A DNA stretch of 64,000 bases from Cellvibrio sp965652595 (GCA_965652595.1 CBFGWO010000002.1:9805-73804), one strand, 5' to 3'. Positions 49,755-59,708 are shown, numbered from the stretch's first letter. The notes: generated by a model from the letters alone, not told the origin. Translations and numbers: made by a program.

Positions 49755-50732
49755 ATGCTCGTCGATACCCATGCTCGCCGCTTTACCTATTTGCGCCTGT
49801 CGCTCACCGAGGCCTGTAACTTCCGCTGTAGTTACTGCCTGCCCGAGGGCACAGACTGCTCGGCCCAAAGCCGCACCCGCGAACTTCAGCCCAGCGAAAT
49901 TCAGCGATTGGTCAGCGCTTTTGCGCGCCTGGGCACGCGTAAAATTCGCCTGACCGGCGGCGAACCTTCGCTGCGAAGGGATCTACCCGACATCATTCAC
50001 CGCTGCAAAACCACCGCAGGTATAGACACTGTTGCCCTCACCACCAACGGCTACCGCCTACTCGAAGACGTGGCCAACTGGCGCGCCGCAGGGCTGGACT
50101 GCCTCAACCTGAGTATCGACAGCCTGGACCCAGCGCGCTTCGCGCTGATCACCGGCCACGACAAGCTCAGGCGCATACTGGCGGGCCTGGACAAAGCAGT
50201 AGGCCTTGGCTTTCGCCAGATCAAGCTCAACACGGTGTTGATGCGCGATTGCAACGACCAGGATCTGGGCGACTTTCTGCAGCTTGTGAGAGACCGGCCC
50301 CTAACCCTGCGCTTTATCGAGCTTATGCGCACCGGCGACAACAAAGACTTTTTTGCCCGTCACCACCTAAGCGGTGAAGCCCTGTTGCAACAATTACAAC
50401 GCCAGGGCTGGACCGAAAAAGTTCGCGAGGCTCACGCCGGCCCGGCGCGCGAGTTGGTGCATCCGGATTATCGCGGCAGCCTGGGTTTTATCCTGCCCTA
50501 CAGCCGCGACTTTTGCGCCAGCTGCAACCGGCTACGGGTGTCTGCCGAAGGCAAACTCTTTCTCTGCCTGTTTGCCGACCAGCATCAGGATCTTCGCCCC
50601 CTGCTGCAAAGCGACGACCTCCAACCCCTGATGACCCACATTACAAACCTGATAAGCGGCAAAAGCCAAGGTCATCAATTGGGGCTGGGCTACACAGGCG
50701 CTACCCGCCAACTCGCCATGATCGGCGGCTAA
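49755..50732 (+). CDS. moaA: MoaA, GTP 3',8-cyclase
   Basis: 325-residue radical-SAM enzyme for the first step of molybdenum-cofactor synthesis. N-terminal cluster CNFRCSYC and C-terminal cluster CASCNRLR with the third Cys in LFLCLF; LTGGEPSLRRD and the GG C-terminus (MIGG) are conserved. The ATG at 49755 follows GGAAAGGTG; the TTG at 49740 would lie inside the ribosome-binding region. Controlled by the riboswitch and probably NarL. moaB follows after 15 bp; moaC, moaD and moaE are not in the window. Confidence 0.96.
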   Translation: MLVDTHARRFTYLRLSLTEACNFRCSYCLPEGTDCSAQSRTRELQPSEIQRLVSAFARLGTRKIRLTGGEPSLRRDLPDIIHRCKTTAGIDTVALTTNGYRLLEDVANWRAAGLDCLNLSIDSLDPARFALITGHDKLRRILAGLDKAVGLGFRQIKLNTVLMRDCNDQDLGDFLQLVRDRPLTLRFIELMRTGDNKDFFARHHLSGEALLQQLQRQGWTEKVREAHAGPARELVHPDYRGSLGFILPYSRDFCASCNRLRVSAEGKLFLCLFADQHQDLRPLLQSDDLQPLMTHITNLISGKSQGHQLGLGYTGATRQLAMIGG

Positions 50733-50747
50733 CCCAAGGACTCTGTT

Positions 50748-51284
50748 ATGAGCCACACCTCCCTTGAACTGATTCCCCTGTCAATAGCAGTACTGACGGT
50801 ATCGGATACACGCAACCTAGACACAGACACCTCCGGCGCCTGCCTGATTAACGCCCTGACCAGCGCTGGCCATCAGTTGGCAGAGCGCGCCCTGGTTAAA
50901 GATGACATCTATCAGATTCGCGCCAAACTGTCGGACTGGATTGCCCGCCCGGATATTCAGGTCGCTTTAATCACCGGCGGCACCGGCTTTACTGACCGGG
51001 ATTCAACCCCCGAAGCCGTGGCGCCGCTATTTGACAAATGCGTTGAAGGTTTTGGTGAGCTGTTTCGTCAGGTGTCCTTTACCGAAATAGGCACATCCAC
51101 TATTCAATCCCGCGCCCTCGCGGGCCTGGCCAACCGCACTCTCATCTGTTGCCTGCCCGGCTCCACCAAAGCTTGTCGCACCGCCTGGGAAAAAATACTC
51201 GCGCCCCAGTTGGATGCGCGCCAGGGGCCGTGCAACTTCGTAGCTCATTTAGGTGTGAGCCCGGCATGCGGGAGCCGAACCTGA
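50748..51284 (+). CDS. moaB: MoaB-family molybdopterin adenylyltransferase
   Basis: 178 residues, single MoaB/MogA domain with TVSDTRNLDTDTSG and the nucleotide-site motif ITGGTGFTDRDSTPEA. In many bacteria lacking MogA this protein adenylylates molybdopterin before MoeA adds molybdate. AAGGA precedes the ATG, 15 bp after moaA. The GTST motif (EIGTSTIQSRA) and LPGSTKACRTAW complete the family pattern. Confidence 0.93.
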   Translation: MSHTSLELIPLSIAVLTVSDTRNLDTDTSGACLINALTSAGHQLAERALVKDDIYQIRAKLSDWIARPDIQVALITGGTGFTDRDSTPEAVAPLFDKCVEGFGELFRQVSFTEIGTSTIQSRALAGLANRTLICCLPGSTKACRTAWEKILAPQLDARQGPCNFVAHLGVSPACGSRT

Positions 51285-51369
51285 TCGATTGGCTACAACT
51301 TCTTACAGAATCCCGCGCCAGGAGCATCTAGGATAAGCTTGCCTATTTCTTTACGGGAATTTATCCACC

Positions 51370-52395
51370 ATGCGCGCCTGTTCACTGCTTGCCTTGACTC
51401 TTGCTTTGGGATTGCCGCTTACGGCCCTGGCTGAAAGCGACTGCAACCCAGGCGCTGCCGACTGCGCTGAAGTCGGCAAGTGGCAAGTCAGCCTCGGCGT
51501 TGGCCTGGGTGCACGCAGCAATCCCGTGGTCAATCGCAGCGACATCCCTCTGATACTCCTGCCCGAAATTTCCTACTCAGGTAAGCGCTTCTTTGTGCAA
51601 AACCTGGACATGGGCGCGATCCTCTGGGAAACCCCCGAGCACCAACTCAACCTGTTGCTCACCGCCAGCTACGACCAGGTGTTTTTTCATCGCTGGAACC
51701 CCGGTAACTTTGTGGTGGAATCCTTTGTCGCCAGCTCACCCGCTGGCAACGAACCACCTCCGCGCCAGCAGGAATCACTGGATAACTCCCCGCCCTCAGA
51801 CGTACCCGGTGAAGACGATAGTCCGCCACCGCCGGTGATTGGCCTCAAGGCTGCCCCGGCAGCCGCGCTGACGCTGATGCCCGAAGAAAATCCCAACAGC
51901 GCGCAAACCAATGAAGACTTGCAGCTCACCTACAGACTTGATGACCTGAGCGGCCTGCACAAAAGACGTATGGCAGCGCTGGCGGGGCTTGAGTACCGCT
52001 TGAGTCTGGAAGATTGGGATTTGCAGGCGCAGTGGCTGCACGACGTCAGTGGCGTTCACTCCGGGCAGGAGGTGCGCCTGAGTATTGCCAGATATTACCG
52101 CCGGGAGCGCCACAGCCTGGCCCTGGCGCTGGGCGCCAATTGGCAGAGCGATGCCGTGATTGATTACTACTACGGTATTCGCCGCTCAGAAGTGTCTCTG
52201 GATGAAAGCGCCTATCAAGGCACGGCGGGCGTGTCGGGCATTGCCAGTCTGGAATATCGCTACGCCTTAAGCGAGCGCTGGACACTAAGACTGCACACCA
52301 GCTATCGCCAATTGGCCAAAGAAATTCACCGCAGCCCCCTGATTACCGACGACAAGGTCATCACTGGATTTATTGGGGGGGTGTACCATTTTTAA
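51370..52395 (+). CDS. MipA/OmpV-family outer-membrane protein
   Basis: 341 residues with a signal peptide (cleavage near ALAES, residue 22) and a beta-barrel ending GGVYHF. The N-terminal WQVSLGVGLGARSNPVV motif is typical of MipA/OmpV, scaffold-like barrels associated with murein enzymes. Residues about 117-180 form a proline/serine-rich insertion (EPPPRQQ, DSPPPPV) unusual inside a barrel. It overlaps the next gene by about 23 bp. No two-component system is next to it, although MipA-DUF3019 pairs often have one. Confidence 0.85.
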   Translation: MRACSLLALTLALGLPLTALAESDCNPGAADCAEVGKWQVSLGVGLGARSNPVVNRSDIPLILLPEISYSGKRFFVQNLDMGAILWETPEHQLNLLLTASYDQVFFHRWNPGNFVVESFVASSPAGNEPPPRQQESLDNSPPSDVPGEDDSPPPPVIGLKAAPAAALTLMPEENPNSAQTNEDLQLTYRLDDLSGLHKRRMAALAGLEYRLSLEDWDLQAQWLHDVSGVHSGQEVRLSIARYYRRERHSLALALGANWQSDAVIDYYYGIRRSEVSLDESAYQGTAGVSGIASLEYRYALSERWTLRLHTSYRQLAKEIHRSPLITDDKVITGFIGGVYHF

Positions 52396-52807
52396 GAGCC
52401 AGGGAACCCAGGCAAGCTGGCGGCTGGTGATCTTTTCCCTGCTGCTGGCGCCGACCGCGTCTGCAGCGGATGAGGAATCTCTACCCGCGATTCATTTCTC
52501 CATCAAGCCGCGCATCTGCGTGCTTGCCGATGGCGAGCAAGCCTGCGAAGACCTGTTGGAAATCCACTGGTCTTCGCCAGAAGCCCGCTCCCTCTGCCTC
52601 TACCAGGATGGACAACCCCTGCCACTGGAATGTTGGACCAAAGCCCACAGCGGCCGATTTGAATTTCAACTCACCGCCAGCAGCAGCACCAATTTTCATT
52701 TGCGCACGCAAGACAGCGAACAGACCCTGGGGCGCGAAGTTTTCGAAGTTGTCCATCAACAAAAGCAATACCGCAAACAGCGGCGCAATCCTTGGAGCTT
52801 TTTCTAA
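52373..52807 (+). CDS. DUF3019 protein
   Basis: 144 residues with a signal peptide (LVIFSLLLAPTASA) and the DUF3019 pattern: SIKPRICVLADGEQACED, LCLYQDGQPL and CW. This small periplasmic domain of unknown function is often encoded after MipA/OmpV. The start is uncertain: a TTG at 52373 inside the mipA end gives the best signal peptide but has no clear ribosome-binding site, so translation is probably coupled to mipA. Confidence 0.8.
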   Translation: MGGCTIFKSQGTQASWRLVIFSLLLAPTASAADEESLPAIHFSIKPRICVLADGEQACEDLLEIHWSSPEARSLCLYQDGQPLPLECWTKAHSGRFEFQLTASSSTNFHLRTQDSEQTLGREVFEVVHQQKQYRKQRRNPWSFF

Positions 52808-52896
52808 GGTTTTTCGCTGGAATAAAAAATGGCCGGGAGCCATTTTAAACGCCGGAAGCGGCGGCCCGGAGGGTGGCCGCCAGGGATGCTGACCAT

Positions 52897-52933
52897 AAAA
52901 AAAGCCCGCCATCAAAGATGGCGGGCTTTTTTG
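52897..52933. terminator. Bidirectional terminator
   Basis: GCCCGCCATC-AAA-GATGGCGGGC flanked by A7 and T6, between the convergent DUF3019 gene and the FG-GAP lipoprotein. A second, T-less GC-rich inverted repeat (GGCGGCC with GGCCGCC) lies just before it at about 52859-52881. Confidence 0.94.
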
Positions 52934-52944
52934 TGCAACATCAA

Positions 52945-54825
52945 TCAGTAAAGGTAAACAGCACCCGCATTGGACAGCGCAGAAGCACCCTCTTGCGGCG
53001 CCGCAGCGCCCATGGCACCTACGGCCAGAGTCTCGCCATCATCACTCAACACCAGGCTGTAGCCAAAGCTGCCGTTGTTGGCGGCCACTGGCGCCTTGAT
53101 GTAACGCGCCTGCGTCCAGACATCCGATCCACGCTGAAATAAGTACACAGCGCCAGCCGAAGCCAGGGACGTATCGGCTTCATCACCACCAATACCCACA
53201 GCGTCACTTTTTTCCCTCGCTGCACCAACGGCAAGCCAGTTGCCATCGGCCGAGAGCGACAGGCTCGAACCAAAATCTGCATAGGCAGCTGTGTTGGACG
53301 CCTTGATATAGGCTGCTTGACTCCAGCTGCTGCCGTCGCGATCAAACACGTAAACAGCGCCAGCATCGGTCGCACTTGTATCTGCCTGATTGCCGTTTAC
53401 ACCCAGCGCCTGGCTGCTCTCTTTGATACTGCTGACTGCCAGGGTGTTGCCGTCTTCACTGAGCGCCAACTTGTGTCCAAAGTGAGTGCGCACCCGTGGG
53501 TTGGAGGCTTTCAAATAAGCCTGGTGTGTCCATCCTGATTCGGTGTTCACATACACATGGGCAGCGCCGGACCGACTGGCATCCAGGTTATTTTGCTCAC
53601 CATTTACCCCGGTTGCGTTGCTGTGATCGTAAATCGCGCCCACCACCAGTGTGGATAGATCCGGCGTCACGGCAAGACTGCTTCCGAAACGACTACCCTG
53701 ACGCGGCAGACAGCGAATGGGGCTGGGATCAAAGCAAGGTGAAAAAACAGAAACACTCTGCGGCGGTTTCAGATAGATCGCTTGCGCCCAGGCGCCTTCG
53801 CTGCGTTCGAATACATAAACCGCACCCGAAATACCCACCGTATTATCCGTTTGATCGCCGTTGATACCCGTGGCCTTGCTCGCCTCACCCGGCGCGCCCA
53901 CAAAAAGCGTATCGCCATCGTCGGACAACGCGACGCTGCTACCAAAGTAATCGTGAGCCTCGGCATTGGAAGCTTTCAGGTAGGCTTGCTCCTGCCAACT
54001 GGTGCCGTTGCGCACAAACACGTAAACAGCGCCAGCATCCTCGGCACTGGCGTCGTTGCGCTCGCCATTAACGCCCTGCGCATCGCTGGCCTCAAAGGGC
54101 GTGCCTACCGCCAGGGTATCTCCGCTATCAGAGAAGGCGAGCACATAACCAAAAAAGCCGGAGTCATTTACGTCACCCACAGCCACATCCAATTCAGCCT
54201 GTTGACTCCAGGTGCCATTGTTCAAATGGAAAATCGCTACTGCACCGGCGTTGTCCACCACACACTCAGCGTCACCCTCACAATCGACCGCTACATCGCG
54301 ATTGGTTGCGCCCACCGCCAGATAATTGCCATCGCGCGACATAGCCAGGCTGTAACCCAGATAATCATTGGCTTGGGGAGTGTCAAAATGGAGTGCGCCT
54401 ATGGCATTGAGCATGGCATTGGTGGTGACCACAGGCGCAGAAGCGGTGCAACCCGTCGCGTTGCAGGCTTCCAATATGTAGCGGGTATTGGCCCAATCAT
54501 GCAGATGCACCGAGACGGTATCTGTCGCGCTGGTGCCGGTAATATTTTCAGCCACTGGCGAATAACCACTGGAGCCACCCTCGTTTTTGAGCAGCTTGTA
54601 ACTGGTGGCGTAGGAAGCTGGCGCCCAGGTGAACTTCAAGGTTTTGGCCGATGAGGCCGAAACACTGACACTGGGGGCCGAAGGCGCCGGTGTGGGTTTC
54701 GGGTCTTTGTCTTTACCGCCACACGCGGACAGCGCCAGCGCAGACACCAACAGACCAGCAACCGCGAAGCGGTGTGCGAACGCCATACGGCTCAAGCCTG
54801 GCGCGAAGATTTTGAGTGCGTTCAT
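52945..54825 (-). CDS. FG-GAP-repeat lipoprotein
   Basis: 626 residues. Lipoprotein signal with lipobox LSAC (Cys about residue 35), a short Pro-rich linker, a fibronectin-III-like domain (about 48-135), then seven FG-GAP repeats of the 'SxDGxxLAVGA' class (for example LALSEDGNTLAVS and LVLSDDGETLAVGA), each followed by 'GAVYVF'. The repeats should form a beta-propeller on the cell surface or periplasmic face. Function unknown; such proteins often mediate surface contacts. Downstream of it is the shared terminator. Confidence 0.88.
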   Translation of the reverse strand: MNALKIFAPGLSRMAFAHRFAVAGLLVSALALSACGGKDKDPKPTPAPSAPSVSVSASSAKTLKFTWAPASYATSYKLLKNEGGSSGYSPVAENITGTSATDTVSVHLHDWANTRYILEACNATGCTASAPVVTTNAMLNAIGALHFDTPQANDYLGYSLAMSRDGNYLAVGATNRDVAVDCEGDAECVVDNAGAVAIFHLNNGTWSQQAELDVAVGDVNDSGFFGYVLAFSDSGDTLAVGTPFEASDAQGVNGERNDASAEDAGAVYVFVRNGTSWQEQAYLKASNAEAHDYFGSSVALSDDGDTLFVGAPGEASKATGINGDQTDNTVGISGAVYVFERSEGAWAQAIYLKPPQSVSVFSPCFDPSPIRCLPRQGSRFGSSLAVTPDLSTLVVGAIYDHSNATGVNGEQNNLDASRSGAAHVYVNTESGWTHQAYLKASNPRVRTHFGHKLALSEDGNTLAVSSIKESSQALGVNGNQADTSATDAGAVYVFDRDGSSWSQAAYIKASNTAAYADFGSSLSLSADGNWLAVGAAREKSDAVGIGGDEADTSLASAGAVYLFQRGSDVWTQARYIKAPVAANNGSFGYSLVLSDDGETLAVGAMGAAAPQEGASALSNAGAVYLY

Positions 54826-54918
54826 AACTTTTCCCTACCTGACATGAATGAACAGGACCGAGTATAGGGCGCCCGCTCGGCAGAATCTGTGAGAAAGTGT
54901 TACCCGCTATGCCGGCCG

Positions 54919-56196
54919 CTAGAGGTAGGTATCAAGTAGCAACAGGGTTTTCTCCAGCGCGCCGCGATTGGCGTCGGCAACCGCCAGCGCCGCCTTGCCG
55001 CCCTGCTCCCGCAATTGTCCGTCGCTTGCCAGGTTATCCACCACCCTTGCCAGTTCCTCCGGTGAGCTGACCCACGCCAGGGCGCCCGCCGAATGTAACA
55101 GCTGCGATGCCTCGACAAAATTAAACACATGGGTGCCGCTCAATAGCGGCAAACGCCATGCAGCAGCCTCGATAAAATTGTGCCCGCCGCGAGGCACCAG
55201 GCTGCCGCCAACAAATGCCATATCGCTGGCGCCGTAAAGCAGCAGCAACTCGCCCAGCGTATCGCCCAGCACCAGATCGCAAGCGGCGTCGGGCAACTCA
55301 CCCGAGGTGCGGCGCACCAACCGGAAGCCCTGCGCCTGACAGAGTTCAGCCACTGCATTGAATCGCTCCGGGTGGCGAGGCACCAACACCAGCAACAGCT
55401 TTTGCGCCTCAACCGACGAGGACTCACGCAGGCGCGTCAAGGCGGTCAGAATCAATTCGTCCTCGCCCGGATGGGTGCTGGCCGCGATCCACACCAGGCG
55501 TTTTCCAGAAAGGCTCCAATCCGCTTTGAGTTGGCGCGCAGACGCCAGCAGATCCTCGCCCAAGGTCAAATCAAATTTGATATTGCCGGTAACCTGGGCG
55601 CGATCCGGCGGCAAACCCAGTGCAATAAAACGCTGCGCGTCCTCGGCATTCTGGATAGCGGCGCAACTGAGGCGTTGCAACATAGGCCGCGTGAGCCCGG
55701 CAACGCGCCCGTAGCCCCGCGCCGAGCGGGCCGACAAGCGGGCATTGATCAGCACCACCGGAATTTCCCGCCGCGCACAGGCGGCGAGGGTGTTGGGCCA
55801 GAGCTCGGTTTCCATAATGATCAGCAACTCGGGCCGCACCCGCGCCATAAACCGCATCAGGCAATCGGGCAGGTCGTAGGGCGCATAGACATGGAACACG
55901 CTCTCACCCAACGTGGCTTTTACCCGCTCAGATCCCGTGGGCGTGGTGGTGGTGACAACCAGCTGCAACTCCGGCCTTTGCAAGAGTGCGCGAATCAATG
56001 GCAGGGCGGCGATAAATTCACCGAGAGAAACCGTGTGGATCCACACCACTTTTTTTTCGGTGATGAGCGGCGCAAACACGCCAAAACGCTCGCCCCAACG
56101 CTGCGCGTAGGCGGGTGCCAAACGGGAGCGCCAAAGCAGGCGCAGCAGAATCAGCGGCAGAGAAAAATAAAACACCAGAGTGTAAAAAAAGCGCAT
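54919..56196 (-). CDS. waaA: WaaA, 3-deoxy-D-manno-octulosonic acid (Kdo) transferase
   Basis: 425-residue GT30 glycosyltransferase that adds Kdo to lipid A. N-terminal membrane anchor (MRFFYTLVFYF), catalytic HTVSLGEFIAAL with the essential Glu, TTTTPTGSERV, and the C-terminal nucleotide-binding region with GGHNFIEAAAW. I take the ATG at 56196; an ATG two codons earlier (56202) is as good, and the frame is open to 56304 inside the upstream gene region. Independent of the nitrate genes. Confidence 0.93.
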   Translation of the reverse strand: MRFFYTLVFYFSLPLILLRLLWRSRLAPAYAQRWGERFGVFAPLITEKKVVWIHTVSLGEFIAALPLIRALLQRPELQLVVTTTTPTGSERVKATLGESVFHVYAPYDLPDCLMRFMARVRPELLIIMETELWPNTLAACARREIPVVLINARLSARSARGYGRVAGLTRPMLQRLSCAAIQNAEDAQRFIALGLPPDRAQVTGNIKFDLTLGEDLLASARQLKADWSLSGKRLVWIAASTHPGEDELILTALTRLRESSSVEAQKLLLVLVPRHPERFNAVAELCQAQGFRLVRRTSGELPDAACDLVLGDTLGELLLLYGASDMAFVGGSLVPRGGHNFIEAAAWRLPLLSGTHVFNFVEASQLLHSAGALAWVSSPEELARVVDNLASDGQLREQGGKAALAVADANRGALEKTLLLLDTYL

Positions 56197-56216
56197 GGTC
56201 ATCCCGGAAATAACAA

Positions 56217-57593
56217 TCAGTACAAAAACCCAAGATCCAGGTTGGTAAAGTTGGCCAGATTGGGGAAGACGTCGCCAAAATGACTGCCGGGCAGACCGTA
56301 CCAACTGGCCAGGGTCGCGGCATACTCGTCCATGCTGATGCCGGGAATAATCCGCCCCTGGCCTACATCCTGAGATCCGCCCAAGCTGAGGCTGGGCAGT
56401 GTGCCATAAATATCGCCCCCCTTCACCGCACCGCCCATCACCAGTTGGTGGCTGCCCCAGCCGTGATCGGTGCCATCGCCGTTGCTGGTGAGAGTTCGAC
56501 CAAAATCCGAGGCAGTAAAGGTGGTGACCTGGTTAGCCACCCCCAGCTCCTGGGTGGCGCTGTAAAAAGCCTGCAAGCCTTGGCTCAGTTGACTTAACAA
56601 GAGCACATGGCGACGCAGCTGATCGCCGTGGGTGTCAAAGTCGCCCATGCCCACAAAAAATACCTGGCGTTTTACCCCCAGCGCCGCCCGTGCGGAGATC
56701 AACTGCGCGACCATTTTCAAACCATTCCCCAGCTGGCTTGCAGGAAAAACCGTTGTCAGCGGTGGCTGAGCATCCAGCGCGCCCTTCACTTCACCCGCCA
56801 GCTCCCAGGCGAGTTGTTGGGTGCGCGCAAACTGCCGCTGGAACACATTGGGTTGCTGTTGCGCCAGCAGCGCTTGATAGACCTGGGTTCGCGCACGCTC
56901 GCGCGCTTCATCGCTGTTCGCATTGAGGTTTTCCAATTCCTTGACCCCGGCCGGGTTGACCGAATAGGGCACCAACTGCTCGCCGGTTTGCCAGATATTG
57001 CTGCCACTGACAGAAATATTCATCGACAACTTTTGGTTGCTGTTGGCGGAGGACATTAGCTCCGCGGCGCGCCCAGCCCAGCCGGTGCGCTGCGTACCTG
57101 ACTGCAAACTCTGATTAAACGTTTGTTGATCATTGTGTGAAAAAAGTTGCGGCGGCAAGCGCACGCTGTTGTTTTGATAGGCGGCCTTGGTCACTGGCTC
57201 GACCAGCGCACCCACATTAGCCACCAAGGCAAGTTTTTGCTGCGCAAACAGAGATTGCACACCCGCCATCGACGGATGCAGACCCCATTGCATACCCTGA
57301 CTGTTTGCCGGATTGATGGCGAGCAAATCCGCGCGCGGAATCGACAGTGTCTGTCGACTGGCCTGATAGGCCTCGTACTCACTCTGACCCGCAGGCACCA
57401 GCATATTGAAAGCGTCATTGCCGCCGAATAAAAACACGCACACCAGCGCTTTGTAGTCATCAAATACCGGAAGGCTGGCGTTGGCTAATTGAAAACGCGC
57501 ACTGGTCGCGTAAAAGGCGCTGCTGCCGAGCAAGACTCCGCCGAAACGATTGAGCAGCTGGCGACGGGATAGATCGATAGTGGATTTTTTCAT
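56217..57593 (-). CDS. DUF1501 protein, exported by Tat
   Basis: 458 residues with a twin-arginine signal (LSRRQLLNRFGGVLLG, residues 9-24). The DUF1501 domain shows FLFGGNDAFNMLVP and GWAGRAAELM; members resemble sulfatase/phosphatase-fold proteins but the activity is unknown. The ATG at 57593 has GGAGG upstream. It is paired with a DUF1800 gene 16 bp upstream, a conserved association in many bacteria. tatABC at the right end of the window could export it. Confidence 0.87.
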   Translation of the reverse strand: MKKSTIDLSRRQLLNRFGGVLLGSSAFYATSARFQLANASLPVFDDYKALVCVFLFGGNDAFNMLVPAGQSEYEAYQASRQTLSIPRADLLAINPANSQGMQWGLHPSMAGVQSLFAQQKLALVANVGALVEPVTKAAYQNNSVRLPPQLFSHNDQQTFNQSLQSGTQRTGWAGRAAELMSSANSNQKLSMNISVSGSNIWQTGEQLVPYSVNPAGVKELENLNANSDEARERARTQVYQALLAQQQPNVFQRQFARTQQLAWELAGEVKGALDAQPPLTTVFPASQLGNGLKMVAQLISARAALGVKRQVFFVGMGDFDTHGDQLRRHVLLLSQLSQGLQAFYSATQELGVANQVTTFTASDFGRTLTSNGDGTDHGWGSHQLVMGGAVKGGDIYGTLPSLSLGGSQDVGQGRIIPGISMDEYAATLASWYGLPGSHFGDVFPNLANFTNLDLGFLY

Positions 57594-57609
57594 GGCATTT
57601 TTCCTCCGC

Positions 57610-59517
57610 TCAGCGCTGCACAGCAAATTCGGGTGAGGCCATCACCAGAAAAAGTGCGTCGTAAACCGAAATATCCCGCTGCCAACTTTCGCTTGCCGGG
57701 TAGCTGTTGAGGTAAGCAAGAATGGTGTTGTACATGTCGTCAGACATCTGTCCAGCCATCATTAACAGATTCAATCGGTCAAGCAGGCTGGCGGCCTGGT
57801 GAGCCATTTGCTTTTCTTCCCCCAGATGCAAGCGCGAATGAAATACATCCCAGTCGCCGTTAATCACTGGCTCCAGCCAGTCATGCTGGGTATCGCGCCA
57901 GAACACGCTACTGGAGAGGAAGTTGGTTTTGGAGATGATCATGCTTTCGGTCAGTATCTGAAACTCCGGCCCCATCAAACCCAGCTCGCGCATTTCACCC
58001 GAAGGTTGATAATCCGGGCGATAAAAATTGAACACCGAAAAGGAACCATAGGGCCGCTGGCTCAACTCGCGATCCGAACCGCGAAAGCGAATGCGCGGCG
58101 GTGTGACAGCGCCACCGTCAAATTGCGTGGGGGTTCCTGTGGCATTAAAAGCGCGCCAGAGCGCGGAAACTTTTAACAGCGGTTCGCGCAATTTGCCGAA
58201 AGTCTCAGGCGCTGTTTGATGCCCAGTTTGGGCCTCGGTATCCAGCAGTATCGCTTTGACCACTGCACGCATATCGCCTTTAACGCCTGCGCCATTGTTA
58301 TTAAACACAGCGGCAACCCGTGATACATAAGCAGGGCTGGGGTTGCTGGTCACCAAGCGCTGAATCAGTTGTTTGCTGACAAAGGGGGCCACATTGGGGT
58401 GCGCAAAAATAATATCCAGCGCCGCATCTATGTCTTGCTCGGGGGTATTGCCGGCGGGAATCAGCTGATCGCCAAACAGGGTTTTTGATCCGCTGTCGTG
58501 ATACGCAGGAAAGGCTTTCATGGGCAGGACTTCGCTGGCACCACTTTCAGTCCACTCCCACCAACGATTGATGGTGGCCATATTCCAACCGGTAAACACG
58601 CGCGCCAGCTCCGTCACAGTGGTTTGGTCGTAGGTGGGTATGGGTTGCCCCTGATTATCCAGCTTAACGCTGCCATCGTTATTCAGTTCTACCAAACCAA
58701 TAGCGAACAATTGCATGAGTTCGCGCGCGTAGTTTTCATCGGGGCGGATATTGCGCGCTTCGTCAGTTTTTTCGTTGCGCACCATGCTCAGGTATTCGCC
58801 CATCATGGGGTTGAGAGTCACCGCCTGGAGTAGATCGCGGTAATTACCAAAGGCGTGGTCGGCGAGAATATCCTGGTAATTGGCGATCCCGCGGGAATCG
58901 TTGTAGAGCACGTCGGACACATTGGAAATCACCAGTATCTGACTAAGGGCAAAGGCCACGCGCTGGCGCAATTGATCCTTGCCCCACAGGGCCACTTCCC
59001 ACCAGATATCGCTGCGTTGCAGGTCACGCTGCCAGCCGTCGTCCGAGTCGTCTTGCGCGGGCGCAGCCACCCATCCCAGGGATTCAAAGCGTGCATCCAG
59101 CAGCGGCAAGTGGCGCGTTGTAGGAGTATTGAATTGCTCTTCAAGCCAAGCCTCTTTGGTCATGCCCATCACACGCGCCAACTCTTTGGGTGTAGGACCA
59201 AAAGTGGTTTGGGTGAGAAAGCGCGACCAGTCGCTGGCGAGCTGGTAATTGGGGGTACCCTTGAGCGGCAGGGCTGGATTGGGCGTCATATCCGGTGCGG
59301 GCACTGAGACAGCCACCGCGCTCGACTGGGATGAAGAAGCCACTGAAGACCTGGACGACGACGAGAGGGACGCCTGACTTGAGGGGACTGCTACCGACGA
59401 GGAGACATTCGACCCGCCGCCAGATGATCCACCACCACAGCCGACCAACAGGCAGCAGCCAAACAAGAAAAACACACATTCACGGCCAAAGGCCGCAGGG
59501 TGACGAAGCGATTGCAT
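57610..59517 (-). CDS. DUF1800 lipoprotein with polyserine linker
   Basis: 635 residues. Lipobox LLVGC (Cys about residue 27), then a Gly/Ser-rich and polyserine linker (about 28-75), then the DUF1800 domain with SRFLTQTTFGPT, ARELMQLFAIGL and RVFTGWN. Polyserine linkers of this kind are characteristic of secreted proteins of Saccharophagus, Cellvibrio and Teredinibacter. Paired with the DUF1501 gene downstream; the pair probably forms a complex of unknown function. Confidence 0.87.
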   Translation of the reverse strand: MQSLRHPAAFGRECVFFLFGCCLLVGCGGGSSGGGSNVSSSVAVPSSQASLSSSSRSSVASSSQSSAVAVSVPAPDMTPNPALPLKGTPNYQLASDWSRFLTQTTFGPTPKELARVMGMTKEAWLEEQFNTPTTRHLPLLDARFESLGWVAAPAQDDSDDGWQRDLQRSDIWWEVALWGKDQLRQRVAFALSQILVISNVSDVLYNDSRGIANYQDILADHAFGNYRDLLQAVTLNPMMGEYLSMVRNEKTDEARNIRPDENYARELMQLFAIGLVELNNDGSVKLDNQGQPIPTYDQTTVTELARVFTGWNMATINRWWEWTESGASEVLPMKAFPAYHDSGSKTLFGDQLIPAGNTPEQDIDAALDIIFAHPNVAPFVSKQLIQRLVTSNPSPAYVSRVAAVFNNNGAGVKGDMRAVVKAILLDTEAQTGHQTAPETFGKLREPLLKVSALWRAFNATGTPTQFDGGAVTPPRIRFRGSDRELSQRPYGSFSVFNFYRPDYQPSGEMRELGLMGPEFQILTESMIISKTNFLSSSVFWRDTQHDWLEPVINGDWDVFHSRLHLGEEKQMAHQAASLLDRLNLLMMAGQMSDDMYNTILAYLNSYPASESWQRDISVYDALFLVMASPEFAVQR

Positions 59518-59708
59518 AATGACCTCGCAGGTGCAGTTGCTTTTGTTATTTTTGGGCTAGTGCCAAACCGACCCGGATTCACTATGGACCAGTTGGCGGC
59601 AAAGCGCACCGTCCACTTAACCAATCCATACACTGAGAGCCTTCGCCGCCACCTACCCCTGCCCCAAAAAGCCTTATACTGCCCGCCCCTTTTACGCTCA
59701 GTTTCGCC

